A stretch of DNA of 64,000 nucleotides. Source: Euborellia annulipes (lineage: Eukaryota; Arthropoda; Insecta; Dermaptera; Anisolabididae). The translations under genes and the position numbers were made by a program. The notes below the pieces were generated by a model. The model was not told where the DNA came from. It saw only the letters and a list, made by a program, of their open reading frames with translations, and searched no databases. Where the stretch lies: positions 124,001 to 188,000 of the forward strand of contig JAKCPI010014092.1 in the NCBI GenBank assembly GCA_023213315.1, read 5' to 3'. Positions 1 through 11,560 of the stretch are shown here, piece after piece (the stretch's first letter is position 1; each line of letters starts with the position of its first letter).

Positions 1-128
1 GGCCATTTAGACCCCGTCCCTATTTATTTCAATTGATTGGTATCCAATTCAATTGAATTAAATTTCGTCGCCCAGGACGGGATGCGAACCCTATCAGAAG
101 CGAATGCTCTACCCCTGAGCCATAGGTC
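1..128 (-). mobile_element. tRNA-derived SINE, A and B boxes recognisable
   Basis: Minus strand: A-box TGGCTCAGGGGTAGAGC, B-box GGTTCGCATCCC about 20 bp later, then a body with TTCAATTGAATTGGAT and a tail GGGTCTAAATGGCC. Copies at 28669-28720 and 48598-48907 share the body. Pol III promoter boxes are intact enough to be transcribed. The element runs off the window's left edge. Confidence 0.65.
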
Positions 129-785
129 AAGGGCTCTTAATATTTAAGTATAGAAAAAGCAGCCCAACATTTGTTTAATAATTCAAAACAAACCTGCTTT
201 ATTATAAAAGCATTTTTGGCACTTAGATTACTATGTTAACCATGTGACACTTAAGTCACTATTTGCATATGATACTGTGGACATTGATCGGTTTTCATTT
301 TAAGATTTAAAAACTAAAAAACTCTAAAATGGAATGAGATTTAATAAAGATATCAGTTGTACAATTTGTGTTTTGGCTTAATTTAAATGATTTTTTTTAA
401 TATGAAGCAGGCCTATTTATGATTTAAAAAGTTGTTCTCGTGGAAAAAACATCATTATCTCAAAACTTTGAAAAAAGGCACTTAGATCATAATTTACTTA
501 AGGTCTTCCATTAATATTTATTATTATGGTCAAAGTTAATATTTATTAAGTCAAAATGGCTGAAAAAAGTAGGTGAGATTGGGAGTCGAGCTACCAATTT
601 GTAGTCGGCTGGTTCACACTTGTGTTTAATAGATTGTTACCGTTGTCAGAAGGAAATCCATTCATCAAATCCTTTGAGAAATTCAATATAGCTATTGCAA
701 AATCATCTAGTATTTAATTAATATTAGTTTTAATTAATTCGCGAATTGGCATCGATTCGGCTCAATCTGCAGTAGATGCCTACGA

Positions 786-845
786 GAACCTCTAGGTAGG
801 ACATGTTCAGTACAAATGGCATATTCGTGGTTCGACTCGGGGCCT
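786..845 (+). mobile_element. tRNA-like SINE head
   Basis: A box-like CTCTAGGTAGGACATG and B-box GTGGTTCGACTCGGGGC, with TACAAAT between. Same family as 7323-7395 and 44058-44133. The acceptor stem does not pair, so it is not a tRNA gene. Confidence 0.45.
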
Positions 846-2202
846 AGCTATTTTTCTAGATCTTTTGAGTTAATAAATTAGTATAAATAATATTAATTGC
901 TCTCTTAGATTGAAAGACATTCTAAATTATTTATTGGCCTATTAATATTTGAAATATTTTATTTTTAATTCATTTAGATGATATAGGCCTATATACCAGT
1001 ATTTATAATAATTTTATGCTAACCTAAGCATTAACTTCGGAAAACTATTCTATCTCCTAGAGGGTCGTTTTTGACATACAGTATATTATCCCCTCCCAGC
1101 TTTTTCTTACTGGTCTTCCTACTAATGTTCTGTTAGTTCTGTTCGACCTGTATGTCTGACCTTGTTCATCTTAGAGATTAATTATCTATCATCATGCAGC
1201 TTGTAACCTGTGCAATCTCTTTTCAATTAAAACTTAATTTTAATTCAGACCCTTTTTCTTACTAACTTAATCAGAAGCTTTCTATTGAATAAAAATTCAA
1301 GATTAAAGAAAATTTAGGATTAAATGCATATTTAATATAATTTAATTTTCAATATAAAAAATTTAAAATATGTTAAGTTAAATGAACAAAGAAAATTAGA
1401 ATATTTAGTATAAGGGTAATTTATGGCTGGTGGAATTTGTTTCAGGAATGAAGTTAAAAGAAAACGCAGCTAAGATTTTTTCTTTAAAAATTATGGCTTC
1501 GTTTTCTTCTAACTTTCATTCCTGATACTTAAAATATTTATTTTGAAAAAACCACTACTACAACAAATAAATAAATATAAAACTAATTTTTATATATATT
1601 TCAATTGAACAAAACTACAAAATCATTTGATGAATAATTTTTTTTTTTTTAAATCTGAACCATTAAAAAAAATTACAAATTTAGCAAGTTTCATATTTTG
1701 AGCAATATGTCATTAATCTGAAAATTACCCATCTTTCTTCATAAATCATAATAAACTAATAGAAAAGTATAATTTAAAAAAATTACACTCGCAGGAAAGG
1801 TATATAGGAAAAACATATATACCATATACATATATATATGTTAAATTCTACAAGCGTAATTACTTGAAGATTTAAAGAAAGGTTTGTTAGATACAAGACA
1901 TAGGATCAAAATAGGACACTGCTTTTTATTTACCAGTGTGATTATCACTTAAGACACATACTCACTCAGAGACAAAGAGAGAACACACGACATTCAGTGA
2001 TACAACATAAAGAGAAGGAGTTCGTCCATTGTGAGAGAGAAGACATTATATCGTAGTTAGAGATAAGTAACAGAAGGGAAAATAAATATCAAGAGATATG
2101 TAATCATTAAGGTCTCTTGTGTGTTAGTGTGCTACCAATGATGGTGTGACATACGAATGATGAGAGAAAAGAGATATCAATACATCAACTTCTGAAAAAT
2201 TG

Positions 2203-2233
<31 letters not shown>

Positions 2234-3303
2234 AAAGAAAAAGAAATAGACATGCTCAAAATTAGGGATGTGATCTAAAATAGAAAGGTTTAGCAGTGAC
2301 AAAAGGAGAAAAACAAAGTCAATTAAAGAAAATTAATTAAGCACAGTGGTTGTTGTTATTTGGCGTTTTGAAGATATTTTCGAATTTGCATTACGCCTAC
2401 GACGTATGCAACCTGAAACGCATGATATCTCTACAGAGATTTCGACTAACTTTTGTTTTCTCATATTTAGCTGGAAATTTTGATTATTGAAATGTTAAGA
2501 CTTATTCGATCCCGTTGCTTGCGTTATTTTTTGTTCCAACAATCGAAGTGTTCCTGGTGCTCTGAATCGCATGCATTCTAGCGCGACCAATGAGAAATTA
2601 TCGCATGCGCTCTAGAGGCAAAAACGGTTTTATGAAATAATTAACAGACGGAAACTACGCCCTAGATATTCCCTGAATAAAAATTATTATTTTATAATTT
2701 AAATAAAAAAAATAAATAAATAAAAACAAAACTGATAATGATAACAATTCTACAACCACTGGGAAATTTTTATTATTTTTTTACTTTTTTTATATATAAA
2801 TAAAATTTCTAATTTCAAATAACTCTGTTTTTCTGTTATTTGGTGAAATTTGTTATCATGCGGCTAATATGCATTTATTTTTTCATGCAATTAGGGTTAT
2901 CGTTGTGTTCAAATTGTGTATCGAGATTATTTTTGTTGTAATTTATAAAAAGAAAATATTGTATTCTATGGTTTGCGAACATAAAGGTTTAAAAAAAAAA
3001 GGTTTGCATTTTTTTTCTTAAATTGTTTATATATATTTATATTATTGAATTTCTTTAATGTCATAATTAAAAAAATGACATTTTATTTTAATTAGTAGAA
3101 TTATTTATTATTTAATTATTTTTAAATTTAATTATCTACATTTTATATATATAACACGTTTAGCGAGAATAAATGATTAAGTATCAAGCGAAACATGCAA
3201 ATATCATGGATGGCAGATAAAGTTAATATATTCATTTAAATTTATAATATATTTTCAATATTTGAGTATATATATAAATATATTTAATTATTTATAAAAT
3301 ATA

Positions 3304-3305
<2 letters not shown>

Positions 3306-3342
<37 letters not shown>
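3306..3342. repeat. (TA)n microsatellite
   Basis: About 18 TA units. Overlapping open frames rich in Ile/Tyr come from this tract and are not genes. Confidence 0.9.
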
Positions 3343-3344
<2 letters not shown>

Positions 3345-4410
3345 ACATATAAAATAAAAATGATAAATATATGTATATATCCAATGAAATATTATACTAA
3401 TATAATATAAATATATGATATAGATTACAAAAATAAACAAAAAATAAATATTGGGTAATAGATTGAGATAGGGTTTCAGTGTTGTCTTGAGAATTGATAA
3501 ATATCCATATATTTTTAGGGAATGTTTGTAAATAATATTTATATATTTTTTTTTTTTGAATGGGTGCATAAGGTCCGAAGACCTATAATGACCAGTGGTC
3601 ACATGCAGCCAGGAAGAAAGTAAAAACAAAAGGAGTAGCATATACATACATTTATTGTATATGTATTCGGTGCACATTGATAAATAATTATTTTCAAATT
3701 AATTACGTCATTACAAAATCATTAATTTATTTATGTATTATTATTATTATTGTTAAAAACCCCGGACAATAAATATCACACATTTCTTTATTTTTTTATT
3801 TCCTGGAAGATAGGCAAACCAATTAACAACTCGTTAATTGTAAGCAAACCATCGAAATTAACAACTGAGCTGATTTCTGAAAGTGGCTAATCGAATGTCA
3901 TAAATTATGCCTCCCCTCCAAGAACTAATTTTTGCAGCTCAGAGCACATGATTATAGAGGAGCTAAAACTATTTTTGTTTTATCTCGTCTTTTATGATGA
4001 AAGACATGATACATCAAAATTCAGATTTTTCTAATTAGTCTAAAATAAATTTTTTTTAATTAGAGGTTTTGAAATTTTTTTGAGATAATCGGAAAGAAAA
4101 AATTATAAATTAATTATAAGACAATAAATATCCCCACTTCTACTTTAATTATTCATATGTGGATAATATTTATTGTTAGATAAAACCAATTTACTAAAGT
4201 TGAAGATAAAACTTGAATAATAATAATAATAATATGATATAAATAAATATTTAATTTAAAATTAAAGACATAAATAAGGTATACTATTTACGAATTTCTT
4301 TTTCAATCGTTTAATTAAATGAAAAAATAAAAATCACAAAACGCTGAAGTATTTAGCCTAAATCTTTTCTAAAATGAGGAGATTATAGAATTATAATTAG
4401 AAATATTTTA

Positions 4411-4655
4411 TTCATTTATTAGTTTTACATATTGTTTTTCACTTAGGAAAAATATCTTTTACAATTTGAATTTTAGTTTAGACACTTTTAACTTTTGAAG
4501 TTTTTCCTCAATGATATTCAAGACAGATTTTATTTTAAGCAACAGCAAAGTGGGCATTGTTTAAAAGACTATGTTAAAGTGTCTAAACAAAAATTCAAAT
4601 TGTAAAATATATTTTCCCTAAGTGAAAAACAATATGTAAAACTAATAAATGGATG
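4411..4655. repeat. AT-rich foldback MITE
   Basis: Arms of about 78 bp (TTATTAGTTTTACATATTG to TAGACACTTT) with few differences, around an 85-bp centre. No clear target duplication or family. Confidence 0.6.
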
Positions 4656-4935
4656 AGGAAATTATAAAAACAATAAATTTAAATAAGAACCGACTACAAA
4701 AAAAAAAACAAAAAAAAAACTAAATCTAACAATAAATATTATTATTTATATAATAAACCAATAGTAATTTTTTTCTTAATTTAATAAGAAAATTTATTTG
4801 AATTCAAAACATTCGATTGAAATGAAATTCATTTTGTATTTTAATAGTTAGTGTATAAAAGAGAAGATTATAAATATTATAAACAAACGTCCTGATAAAC
4901 GAACGAAGTAATTGTTCCATTTGGCATGAATAGAA

Positions 4936-5056
4936 CTAAAAAAGTTGGGTGGCTTGATGCTGCTCTGGTGGCGGTTTTGCGTATGTTCCCGTGGGTCCTG
5001 ATGTGCATGTGTGGACGGGGCATGCCAAGTGCAGGGAACATGGGTTCAGAAAGACT
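4936..5056 (-). CDS. Candidate alternative terminal exon of Rim
   Basis: A GC-rich island in an AT-rich intron. On the minus strand a pyrimidine-containing tract ends TTTTGAAAG, and the next base completes the phase-2 codon left by w16 (GC+A, Ala). The frame then reads VFLNPCSLHLACPVHTCTSG, PTGTYAKPPPEQHQATQLF and stops, giving a 39-codon C-terminal tail that would replace C2B. All three minus-strand frames are open over the core, so the frame is not proven, and no AATAAA lies close behind the stop. I do not recognise the peptide. The GC island could also be a decayed repeat. Confidence 0.25.
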
Positions 5057-7322
5057 CTTTCAAAATTAAGGAAATTAAGAGATCAAGGGAGACATCGGTT
5101 GGCGGATGAGGGCGCCCCGCCGGATTCTGCGCCCTTTTAGAAAAAATCGATACCAACGCCGCAAATGATCCAAAACAATCCAATGGCATCAGGATTTAAA
5201 AAAGAAAAATTATTAAAAACTCTCAATATATCTACAAAATTACATAGTGCGTATATTATTTAATCAGAATGGAGAATTTGCTTTTCATAAATTTACAGAA
5301 GACGTGAGGTCAGTGTTACAATTACAAAATTAATTCCCAATAAATGCGAAAATATAAAATTTTTATTGCGCCAACCAATTAAAGATAAAAGTAGATATAG
5401 ATATAGACTGCCGTGCAGCCAGAAGTCTTTCTCGGCATCTGAGACATTTAAAATGTCTCATTCTATTTTTACTTTTTTTATTAGAGTCACTAAAGCAAAC
5501 TCTAGTAACTCTTAGATCATAAATTACTTCTAAATTCAGGAGTTTTAACTCAACCATCTGAAAAATTACCTCGATGCAAAGCCGTAGCCAGAAACTTTTT
5601 TAGGAGGAGTGGAGGGGGATGATCCGAGAGGTAATCTCCCCACCCAAATGAATTAATTTTAAAGAATATGAGTATTTTATATTTTAAAATATTTAAAAAA
5701 CCATGTATCTCTCTACCAGGCATTTATTTCTCTTTATTTATAATTTTTTTTGAATTTCGGAGATGAGGGGGATTTGGACCCCCATATTCTGGGTACCACC
5801 CTGTCTCATAATTTCCGGAACTTAAAAAATATCTAATTTTTGGTTAATATAGGCTACATTTAATTTTAAATAAGGACACTTCTATTACAAAAATGAAGTT
5901 TTTAAATTTTTTACGAGACTTTGAAAGGAAAGAGAAAATGAGTCTTTCTTCATTCTGGTAACTTGGTTACAGTCATATTACTCATACCCCCAGGGATTTA
6001 AGAGATAAATGTGCTAGTAACGCTGAACAACCCCGTGTGTGCCGACCAGCCACAATGAAGAATCTACTGTATTAAATTTAAACTATCAACCGTAGGTTCT
6101 GAATTGTGAAAATTAGGAATGGAAACCAAAATAATGTTTCAAAGAATTTATTAAATTTAATATTTTAACACTTAGGCCCCCTAATTAAATATAATTGTGA
6201 TAAATTCTCCCTGAAACATAAAACTTAGTGTTTTGATTTCTATTCCTAATTTTAATAATCTATTGTTTGTGAAAATAGAGAGATGCACTGACAAATAATG
6301 GCCAAATAAGCGAATCTACGAGAGCTGCTTGAGTGTGCAAGTCAAATTGCATCAACTTTGTCGAATGAATCGAATGGGCTGCACTATCATGGGGTCCAAG
6401 CTGCCTAGTGTGTTGCTAGCCTAATTGCATTATCAATATTATCAAATGATTTCCTCTTAAGATTAAGAGAATCCTGTAACTATAAAACACCTCAAGGTCG
6501 GTCGATTCAAGAAACTTCTAACAATAAGTGCAAAACGGAAATCAAATTCTTAGCTCGGCCAAGTTAATTTAAGTTTTTTTTATATATTCTAAGCTATTTT
6601 TAATTCACAGTTTCTGGCTGATATTGAGAGTGTGATTAAAAAAAAAAATTGTCTAAAATTATTGATTATATTAAAATTTTGTTTATTATTTTTATATTCT
6701 CAAATTTTTCTTCGTAAAATTTAGTTGTTGGAGAAACATTTTAGGTTCCAAAAGTCATACTAAATATAAATATTTCTCCCTGTCTGATCTAATAAATTTG
6801 GGATTTACGATCTCAGGTGGAGAATAAATTGAAAACTAATTAATTTCAAATATGTAATTAAAAGTTTATCCGAAAGTTCAATTGAATATCTATGGGAATG
6901 AACGAAATCCAAGTTTCATAATTTTTAATTAAATAAAACTTTTCCAAATTTTAATTTATATTTTAGCTAATTAGAAAAAATGCAGAAAAAAATAATTAAT
7001 TGAAAAATATTTTAAAAATTCTAAGACAATGAAGAATTTGTGATTTTTGGACTTCGAAATATTTACAAAAAGGCAATGAAAATTTTTAAAATTTAGGATG
7101 CGGACCGGTATTTAATCTAATTATTCAGCATACGGAAGTTGCTTTACTGGGTCTGATTGATGAAGGGATTGACCAAGGTAATAAATTTGAAGACTTTCTT
7201 ATCTTTTAATAGAAGTTTTTATAAATAAGAAATTAGCCTATATGCAAGAAAATTCATATAAGAATATTTACTAAATCAAACAGCCGAAAAAGCTATGTAT
7301 ATTTGGATTCAAATAGCCGAAT

Positions 7323-7395
7323 GGGTCCTATAATATAGTGGTAGAGCATGCTGTGTACAAATAGGTAGATCCGTGGTTCGACTCCTGGCGTACCT
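7323..7395 (+). mobile_element. tRNA-like SINE head
   Basis: A-box TATAGTGGTAGAGCATG, middle GTGTACAAATAGG, B-box GTGGTTCGACTCCTGGC. Acceptor arms (GGTCCTA / GTACC) do not pair well; treated as a SINE head rather than a gene. Confidence 0.5.
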
Positions 7396-7774
7396 CTATC
7401 TTTTTCAGCTACTTGAAATATTAATTATAGAAGTTTTTATTTTAAAATAAACACAAGCAGAATATTAGTGACTATTTTGAATTTTATTTTATTTTATTAT
7501 TTTAGGTTGGCAATGCTGGACTTTGATACATTGTCAACAAGTCTATGTAAATGAATCAAAAAAGCTCATTTATTTAATGTTTTTTAAAGCTTTTGTGGTT
7601 TAAATTATTATTATTATGGGAGTTTTTAATTATAGACCACATTTGTTATTAATTATTTATTAAAAAGATAAATACTGTACGTTTCGACTGCTTATTCTGC
7701 TGTCGTTTTCAAGTACTGTGCACTTGCTCCGACTCAACTGTCATTTATTTAAATCTTTGTGTACATTTATTTAA

Positions 7775-8157
7775 GGTGCGCGTCTCGGGGTATTAATTTT
7801 GGGAGATTGCGGCCACAATTTTGAAGCTATCGACCTCAATTTTTTTTTATTAAAGCTATTTAAAATATCTACAACTTATAGAAGCCCTTATTTTGATTTT
7901 CGAAAAAATAAAATTTTTTTTTTAGATTAATCCCATTAAATAAAAGATATTTTTTAAAAATTCGCTCTATATCTTATAGATAACTAAATTAGAAATCATT
8001 GTGTTAAAAAATAATTAATTTTTTACCCTTAATAATTTAGATGGAATCTTTAAAATGAAATGGAATAAATTCCTATGGGAAAAACTAACGCCATCTCTTG
8101 CCGCCTAGAGTAACTCGGTAGTGAATCGTCTTCTAACGGTTTTTCGAGACGCGCACC
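7775..8157. mobile_element. TTAA-flanked MITE, GGTGCGCGTCTCG termini
   Basis: Inverted ends GGTGCGCGTCTCG bounded by TTAA on both sides (7771-7774, 8158-8161). 383 bp, no coding capacity. TTAA duplication is typical of piggyBac and of some Sola-type elements; the termini do not match a family I can name. Relatives: a 137-bp deletion derivative at 23320-23456 and a truncated piece at about 14040-14200. Confidence 0.75.
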
Positions 8158-8161
8158 TTAA

Positions 8162-8919
8162 CACGTTCACGCCGGCTCGAAAATTTGTATTTCTTCATGG
8201 GGCGGCGCTCTAGTTCATTGTTTGATTTATCTGGAGGCGCCTTTTTCATTGATTGTTTCTATGCGAAGACGCTCTTTAATTCAAATGATAGTGCATAGAA
8301 CATTATGTGATTTGACCAGTCACACCAGATTTTCAAAATTAGCCTAAGGGGTCTTTTTCATCGTTGGTTATCTAAAAAACGGTTCAGTTTTTGAAAAAAC
8401 GCAAAAGAATAAAAAAATTGTGTTCTGTCCTTGTCACAAAAGATTTTTTGTGTTATATATCTCTATAGGTCTATATATAGATAAGAGAAAGTAAAAATAT
8501 AGATAAAAGCAAAACATAATTTTATGAATTTTTTTTATAATTGATTTTTATAAAGACAAAACTCCATAATTTAATATGAAAAGAAAAATTAAGTTGTTCT
8601 AGTGTCCAAATACCAGTATAAAATTTGAACATTATCTACAGTAGGTACATGTCAACGGATACGAAAATCACTCATGTACCACCGGTGGTACAGTGAGCGC
8701 CCCAATTAAGTCCCCTTCTGATAGCTTTAACCTTAAGTATATGGTAAATGGTGAAATAATTTTAAATTTGAAAAGGTAAAATAAATCATCTGTACCAGAT
8801 TTTACGTTTTACCTTTTCGGTCATTAAAATTATTTTACTTTACTCCATATACTTAAGGTTTAAGCTATCAGGTGGGGGATTTAATTGTGGCGCTCACTGT
8901 ACATGCCGGCGTGAACGTG
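8162..8919. mobile_element. TTAA-flanked element, CACGTTCACGCCGGC termini
   Basis: Perfect 15-bp inverted ends CACGTTCACGCCGGC, TTAA at 8158-8161 and 8920-8923. 758 bp, non-coding. Its left TTAA is the right TTAA of the preceding element, so the two sit back to back. It contains a TA-flanked MITE (8691-8899) and an imperfect family A-like segment with a CACACCAGATTTT motif around 8320. Confidence 0.72.
8691..8899. mobile_element. TA-flanked foldback MITE (Tc1/mariner type)
   Basis: Arms begin CAGTGAGCGCC and run about 95 bp, including CCTTAAGTATATGG; the element is flanked by TA (8689-8690, 8900-8901). TACAGTG ends with TA duplication are typical of Tc1/mariner-derived MITEs. Inserted inside the 8162-8919 element. 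Confidence 0.7.
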
Positions 8920-9254
8920 TTAAAGGATCTGAATATGGCTTTGATGTATCAATGGCCAGAATTGCAATTTTAAAATAAAAACTTTTATTAATTAAAGCAT
9001 ACGTACTTCAAATTTATAATCTTCGTCAGTCAGAGTGCTGGAATTTCATTAAGTATGAGCAAGAATTAAATAAAATAATTTCAAAGACTTTTTTAATCCA
9101 AATTCAAAACTAATAAATAATAATGAGGACTAAAATTAATAAAAAGACCGATGTATATAAGCTAATGAATATGAATAAATATAAAAATAAAAAATTCTTT
9201 ATGTTACTAATACAGTAAAAAAAATTTCTGTCACAAGGGGAATTCGGCCCCTTA

Positions 9255-9330
9255 GAATTTCTGGCTCGATTGATAGGATACGACCTGAATTTTGAAGGTT
9301 TTGGGTTCAAGTCCCAGTGAGGAAATTTTC
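9255..9330 (+). mobile_element. tRNA-like sequence
   Basis: D-arm region GGCTCGATTGATAGG and a perfect T arm TGGGTTCAAGTCCCA. A possible GAATTTC/GAAATTT acceptor stem is separated from the T arm by four extra bases, so it is a pseudogene or SINE head. Confidence 0.45.
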
Positions 9331-9855
9331 CATATGAGTAGTTAATTAAATAACAATAGTCTAATTTGATTATTATTTAAAGAATCCATTTAAAAAATGC
9401 ATTTGACATTTTTTTAAATATAAATAGATCGATATTTTATTTTGTTATAAACATAGGCCTATAATGCTTTTTTTTAATGGAAATCAAAAAGTGTATTTTT
9501 TAAAATAAGGCTCTAAAGTTTTCTTTTTTTCTCGAGAAGCCAGTTAGGCTTGTAAGGAAAGATTTGATTAAAATGTAACGAATGTTTGTTGTGAAGGAAT
9601 GTATAATCCTGCGGCCCTGTTTGCATTTTTAACTTTTGAAATATAGAAAGCCATTAGATTAATTCTCAGGATCCAAAGACAAGAAAACGAGTCAAATAGA
9701 AACAACCTGAACAAAGAGAACCGAAAGAAAAGAGAAAAAGATTGGAGGAATTCGTCAAAAAAAATTTCAGACGGGACGCCATCTCGGTCCGCCAGCCCGT
9801 ATAAAAAGACTGATATTTTTTGGTGATGATGATTGCTTTTTTTTAAACTACTTAC

Positions 9856-10036
9856 GCCATTCCTTCAGAACTACTAAAGCTGTTGAGGCTCCCGTCAGTG
9901 TTGTAATGTTTAGAGTTTAAGTGGCTACTCGAGTTGTGTTGTTGTTGCGACCGCATTTGCGGCACAACTTCCTGTGATCGCTGGATCGTTTGCTGACCAC
10001 CGGCAGAACTACGCTTTCGGGCCACACCGGAACCTT
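9856..10036 (-). CDS. Rim: Rim exon w16: segment just upstream of C2B
   Basis: The exon reads GSGVARKRSSAGGQQTIQRS, then QEVVPQMRSQQQ and YNTDGSLNSFSSSEGMA. TIQRS...DGSLNS(F/Y)SSEG is the conserved RIM stretch immediately before the C2B domain. A long T-rich tract precedes the acceptor CCACAG; the donor is ATGGC|GTAAGT, phase 2. The CAACAACAAC repeat encodes poly-Gln/His. The next exons, with C2B, should lie left of position 1; nothing resembling C2B was found in 1-9855. Entry requires phase 1, which w15 does not supply. Confidence 0.93.
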
Positions 10037-11261
10037 CTGTGGTTCGAAAAAAAAAACAAAAAAATAAAAAAAAAAAAATATTCGAAAAATAAAGTGAAAA
10101 CTGGAGGGTGGCGGCTCTTGATTTCTAGGGTCCTAGGAGAGCTCGCTCCCCCCAAAACAAGAAAGAATTAAATCTCTCTTTAAGGAGTTGAGCTCTGAGT
10201 AAAACCCTTTTTATAACATCAAACATCAAAAGTATTATCACAACTAGAACGAAGCAGGCTGGTCTAGAAATGGGCGATCGGAAAGAATTTAATTACCTAT
10301 TTTCCTAAGAAACTTTAGAACTGATAAAAAAAATTTGCCAAAAAGGTTCTTAAGTTCTTTCCAATCGAATTAGACTGACAGGTATCAAGAATCATAATCT
10401 CCTTCTAAGGAAGCGTTCTTTAAAACAAAGCAATAAAACCATACTGCTTTAACTAAAAAAATATATTGCCTAATCTACCTTAGAAGGAGTAGATGTCTAA
10501 ATCCGTTCAAGTCTCTTCTGATAATAAGAAAAATATGCATAAATTGACACGAGGAATATAACAATCACTTAACTCCTTTTCTTTAATCGACTACATTTTA
10601 TATTTACAGCAACTATAAACAACTCAGGGAGTGTTATAATAGGGTTTCACATGAGGACTAATTAGATATTTGGGAGAAAACAGAAATAAATAATTCATAT
10701 ACAAGGTTCAGGAATCAACAGAATTTCCATATTTATCTTTGATACTGCATTTATTATTAACACTGAACGAGTTAATCAGAGACGTAACGATAAATAAAGA
10801 GCCAATCCATTGGAATCGATCTGAAATGAAACGATGTGCCTTATTCTGGACCATTGCTTTCGATTTCGCTACCCTTCAGGATTTTAGTGCTGGTGTATTT
10901 TAATTTTTACATAGATATGAATATTAAGTTTCTACTATAGTGCCACATCTTAAATATATGATTGCCTCTACCAAAAAGCTCCTTTCAGTATAAATCAGGG
11001 ATTTGAAAATTATTATACTACTGGTAGACTTCCAGTGGCGTCATTTGAGAGGGGGGGGGGGCAGAGGGGCATTTGCATTTCCTTTTTTTTATAAAATTTT
11101 ATATTATTATAAATAAAATATTTTAAAATACATCTACGAGAATAGAAACTGTACAAAATTAATTCAAATATCAAATGAATAGGAATTTGGTGGCTGTGAA
11201 TATACTTGATTTAAATAAGGGCAGGTTCAGCCAAATGAAAAGCCTTTATATGTTTATCGAT

Positions 11262-11308
11262 CCCGGAGACGTTTCGAGATATATTTAATGTCTCATCATC
11301 AGTCCGAA
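11262..11308 (-). ncRNA. Hammerhead ribozyme motif, left arm
   Basis: Read on the minus strand: stem I TTCGGA, core CTGATGA, stem II GAGA/TCTC with an 11-nt loop, GAAA, then ACGT as a two-pair stem III without a loop, cleavage nucleotide C, and TCCGGG closing stem I. All invariant core bases of a type I hammerhead are present. The base just after CTGATGA (U) faces C rather than forming a pair. Minimal hammerheads of this kind, thought to act as dimers, are known from Penelope-like elements. Confidence 0.7.
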
Positions 11309-11513
11309 TCGAATTATTGCATAAAGGTGGTCATTAATAATACAGTACATGTTCATATGAATATATTATAATGAAAACGTCTCGAAGTGTACATGAGAGA
11401 ATTGAGATATTGAGAAATTTTTCTCTCGTGTACACGTCGGGACGTTTTCATTATAATATATTCATATGTACATGTACTGTATTATTAATGACCACCTTTA
11501 TGCAATAATTCGA

Positions 11514-11560
11514 TTCGGACTGATGATGAGACATTAAATATATCTCGAAACGTCTCCGGG
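11514..11560 (+). ncRNA. Hammerhead ribozyme motif, right arm
   Basis: Plus-strand copy of the same motif: CTGATGA at 11520-11526, stem II GAGA/TCTC, GAAA at 11547-11550, self-complementary ACGT, cleavage expected after C11554, and stem I GGA/TCC extended by CG and two GU pairs. Core intact. It faces away from its partner at 11262-11308. Confidence 0.72.

Larger units (their letters stand above)
129..9855. other. Intron 3' of w16 (left part of window)
   Basis: AT-rich intronic sequence holding SINE heads, a poly-A tract (2203-2231), a (TA)n tract, a foldback MITE, back-to-back TTAA elements and degenerate hammerhead-like sequence near 7670-7712. A GC-richer patch at 2500-2650 has CGCATGCGC and CCAAT words but no coding frame. 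Apart from the candidate exon at 4936-5056, I see no coding sequence and no C2B exon. Confidence 0.7.

Noticed and set aside
582..640. tRNA-like fragment, also near 58005-58050
   Set aside because: Only one box recognisable; too short to call.
3288..3677. 129-codon open frame rich in Ile/Tyr on the minus strand
   Set aside because: It runs through a (TA)n microsatellite and has no splice context or recognisable protein.
7323..7395. Possible tRNA genes here and at 9255, 44058, 57466, 60630
   Set aside because: B boxes are good but acceptor stems do not pair or have extra bases; copies share non-tRNA bodies, so SINE heads are more likely.
9020..9045. CTGACGA with a short stem on the minus strand
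   Set aside because: GAAA is replaced by GAAG, the U before the cleavage site is missing and stem I does not form.
1..9855. Search for C2B exons of Rim
   Set aside because: No minus-strand segment matches the C2B strands; the domain presumably lies beyond the left edge.
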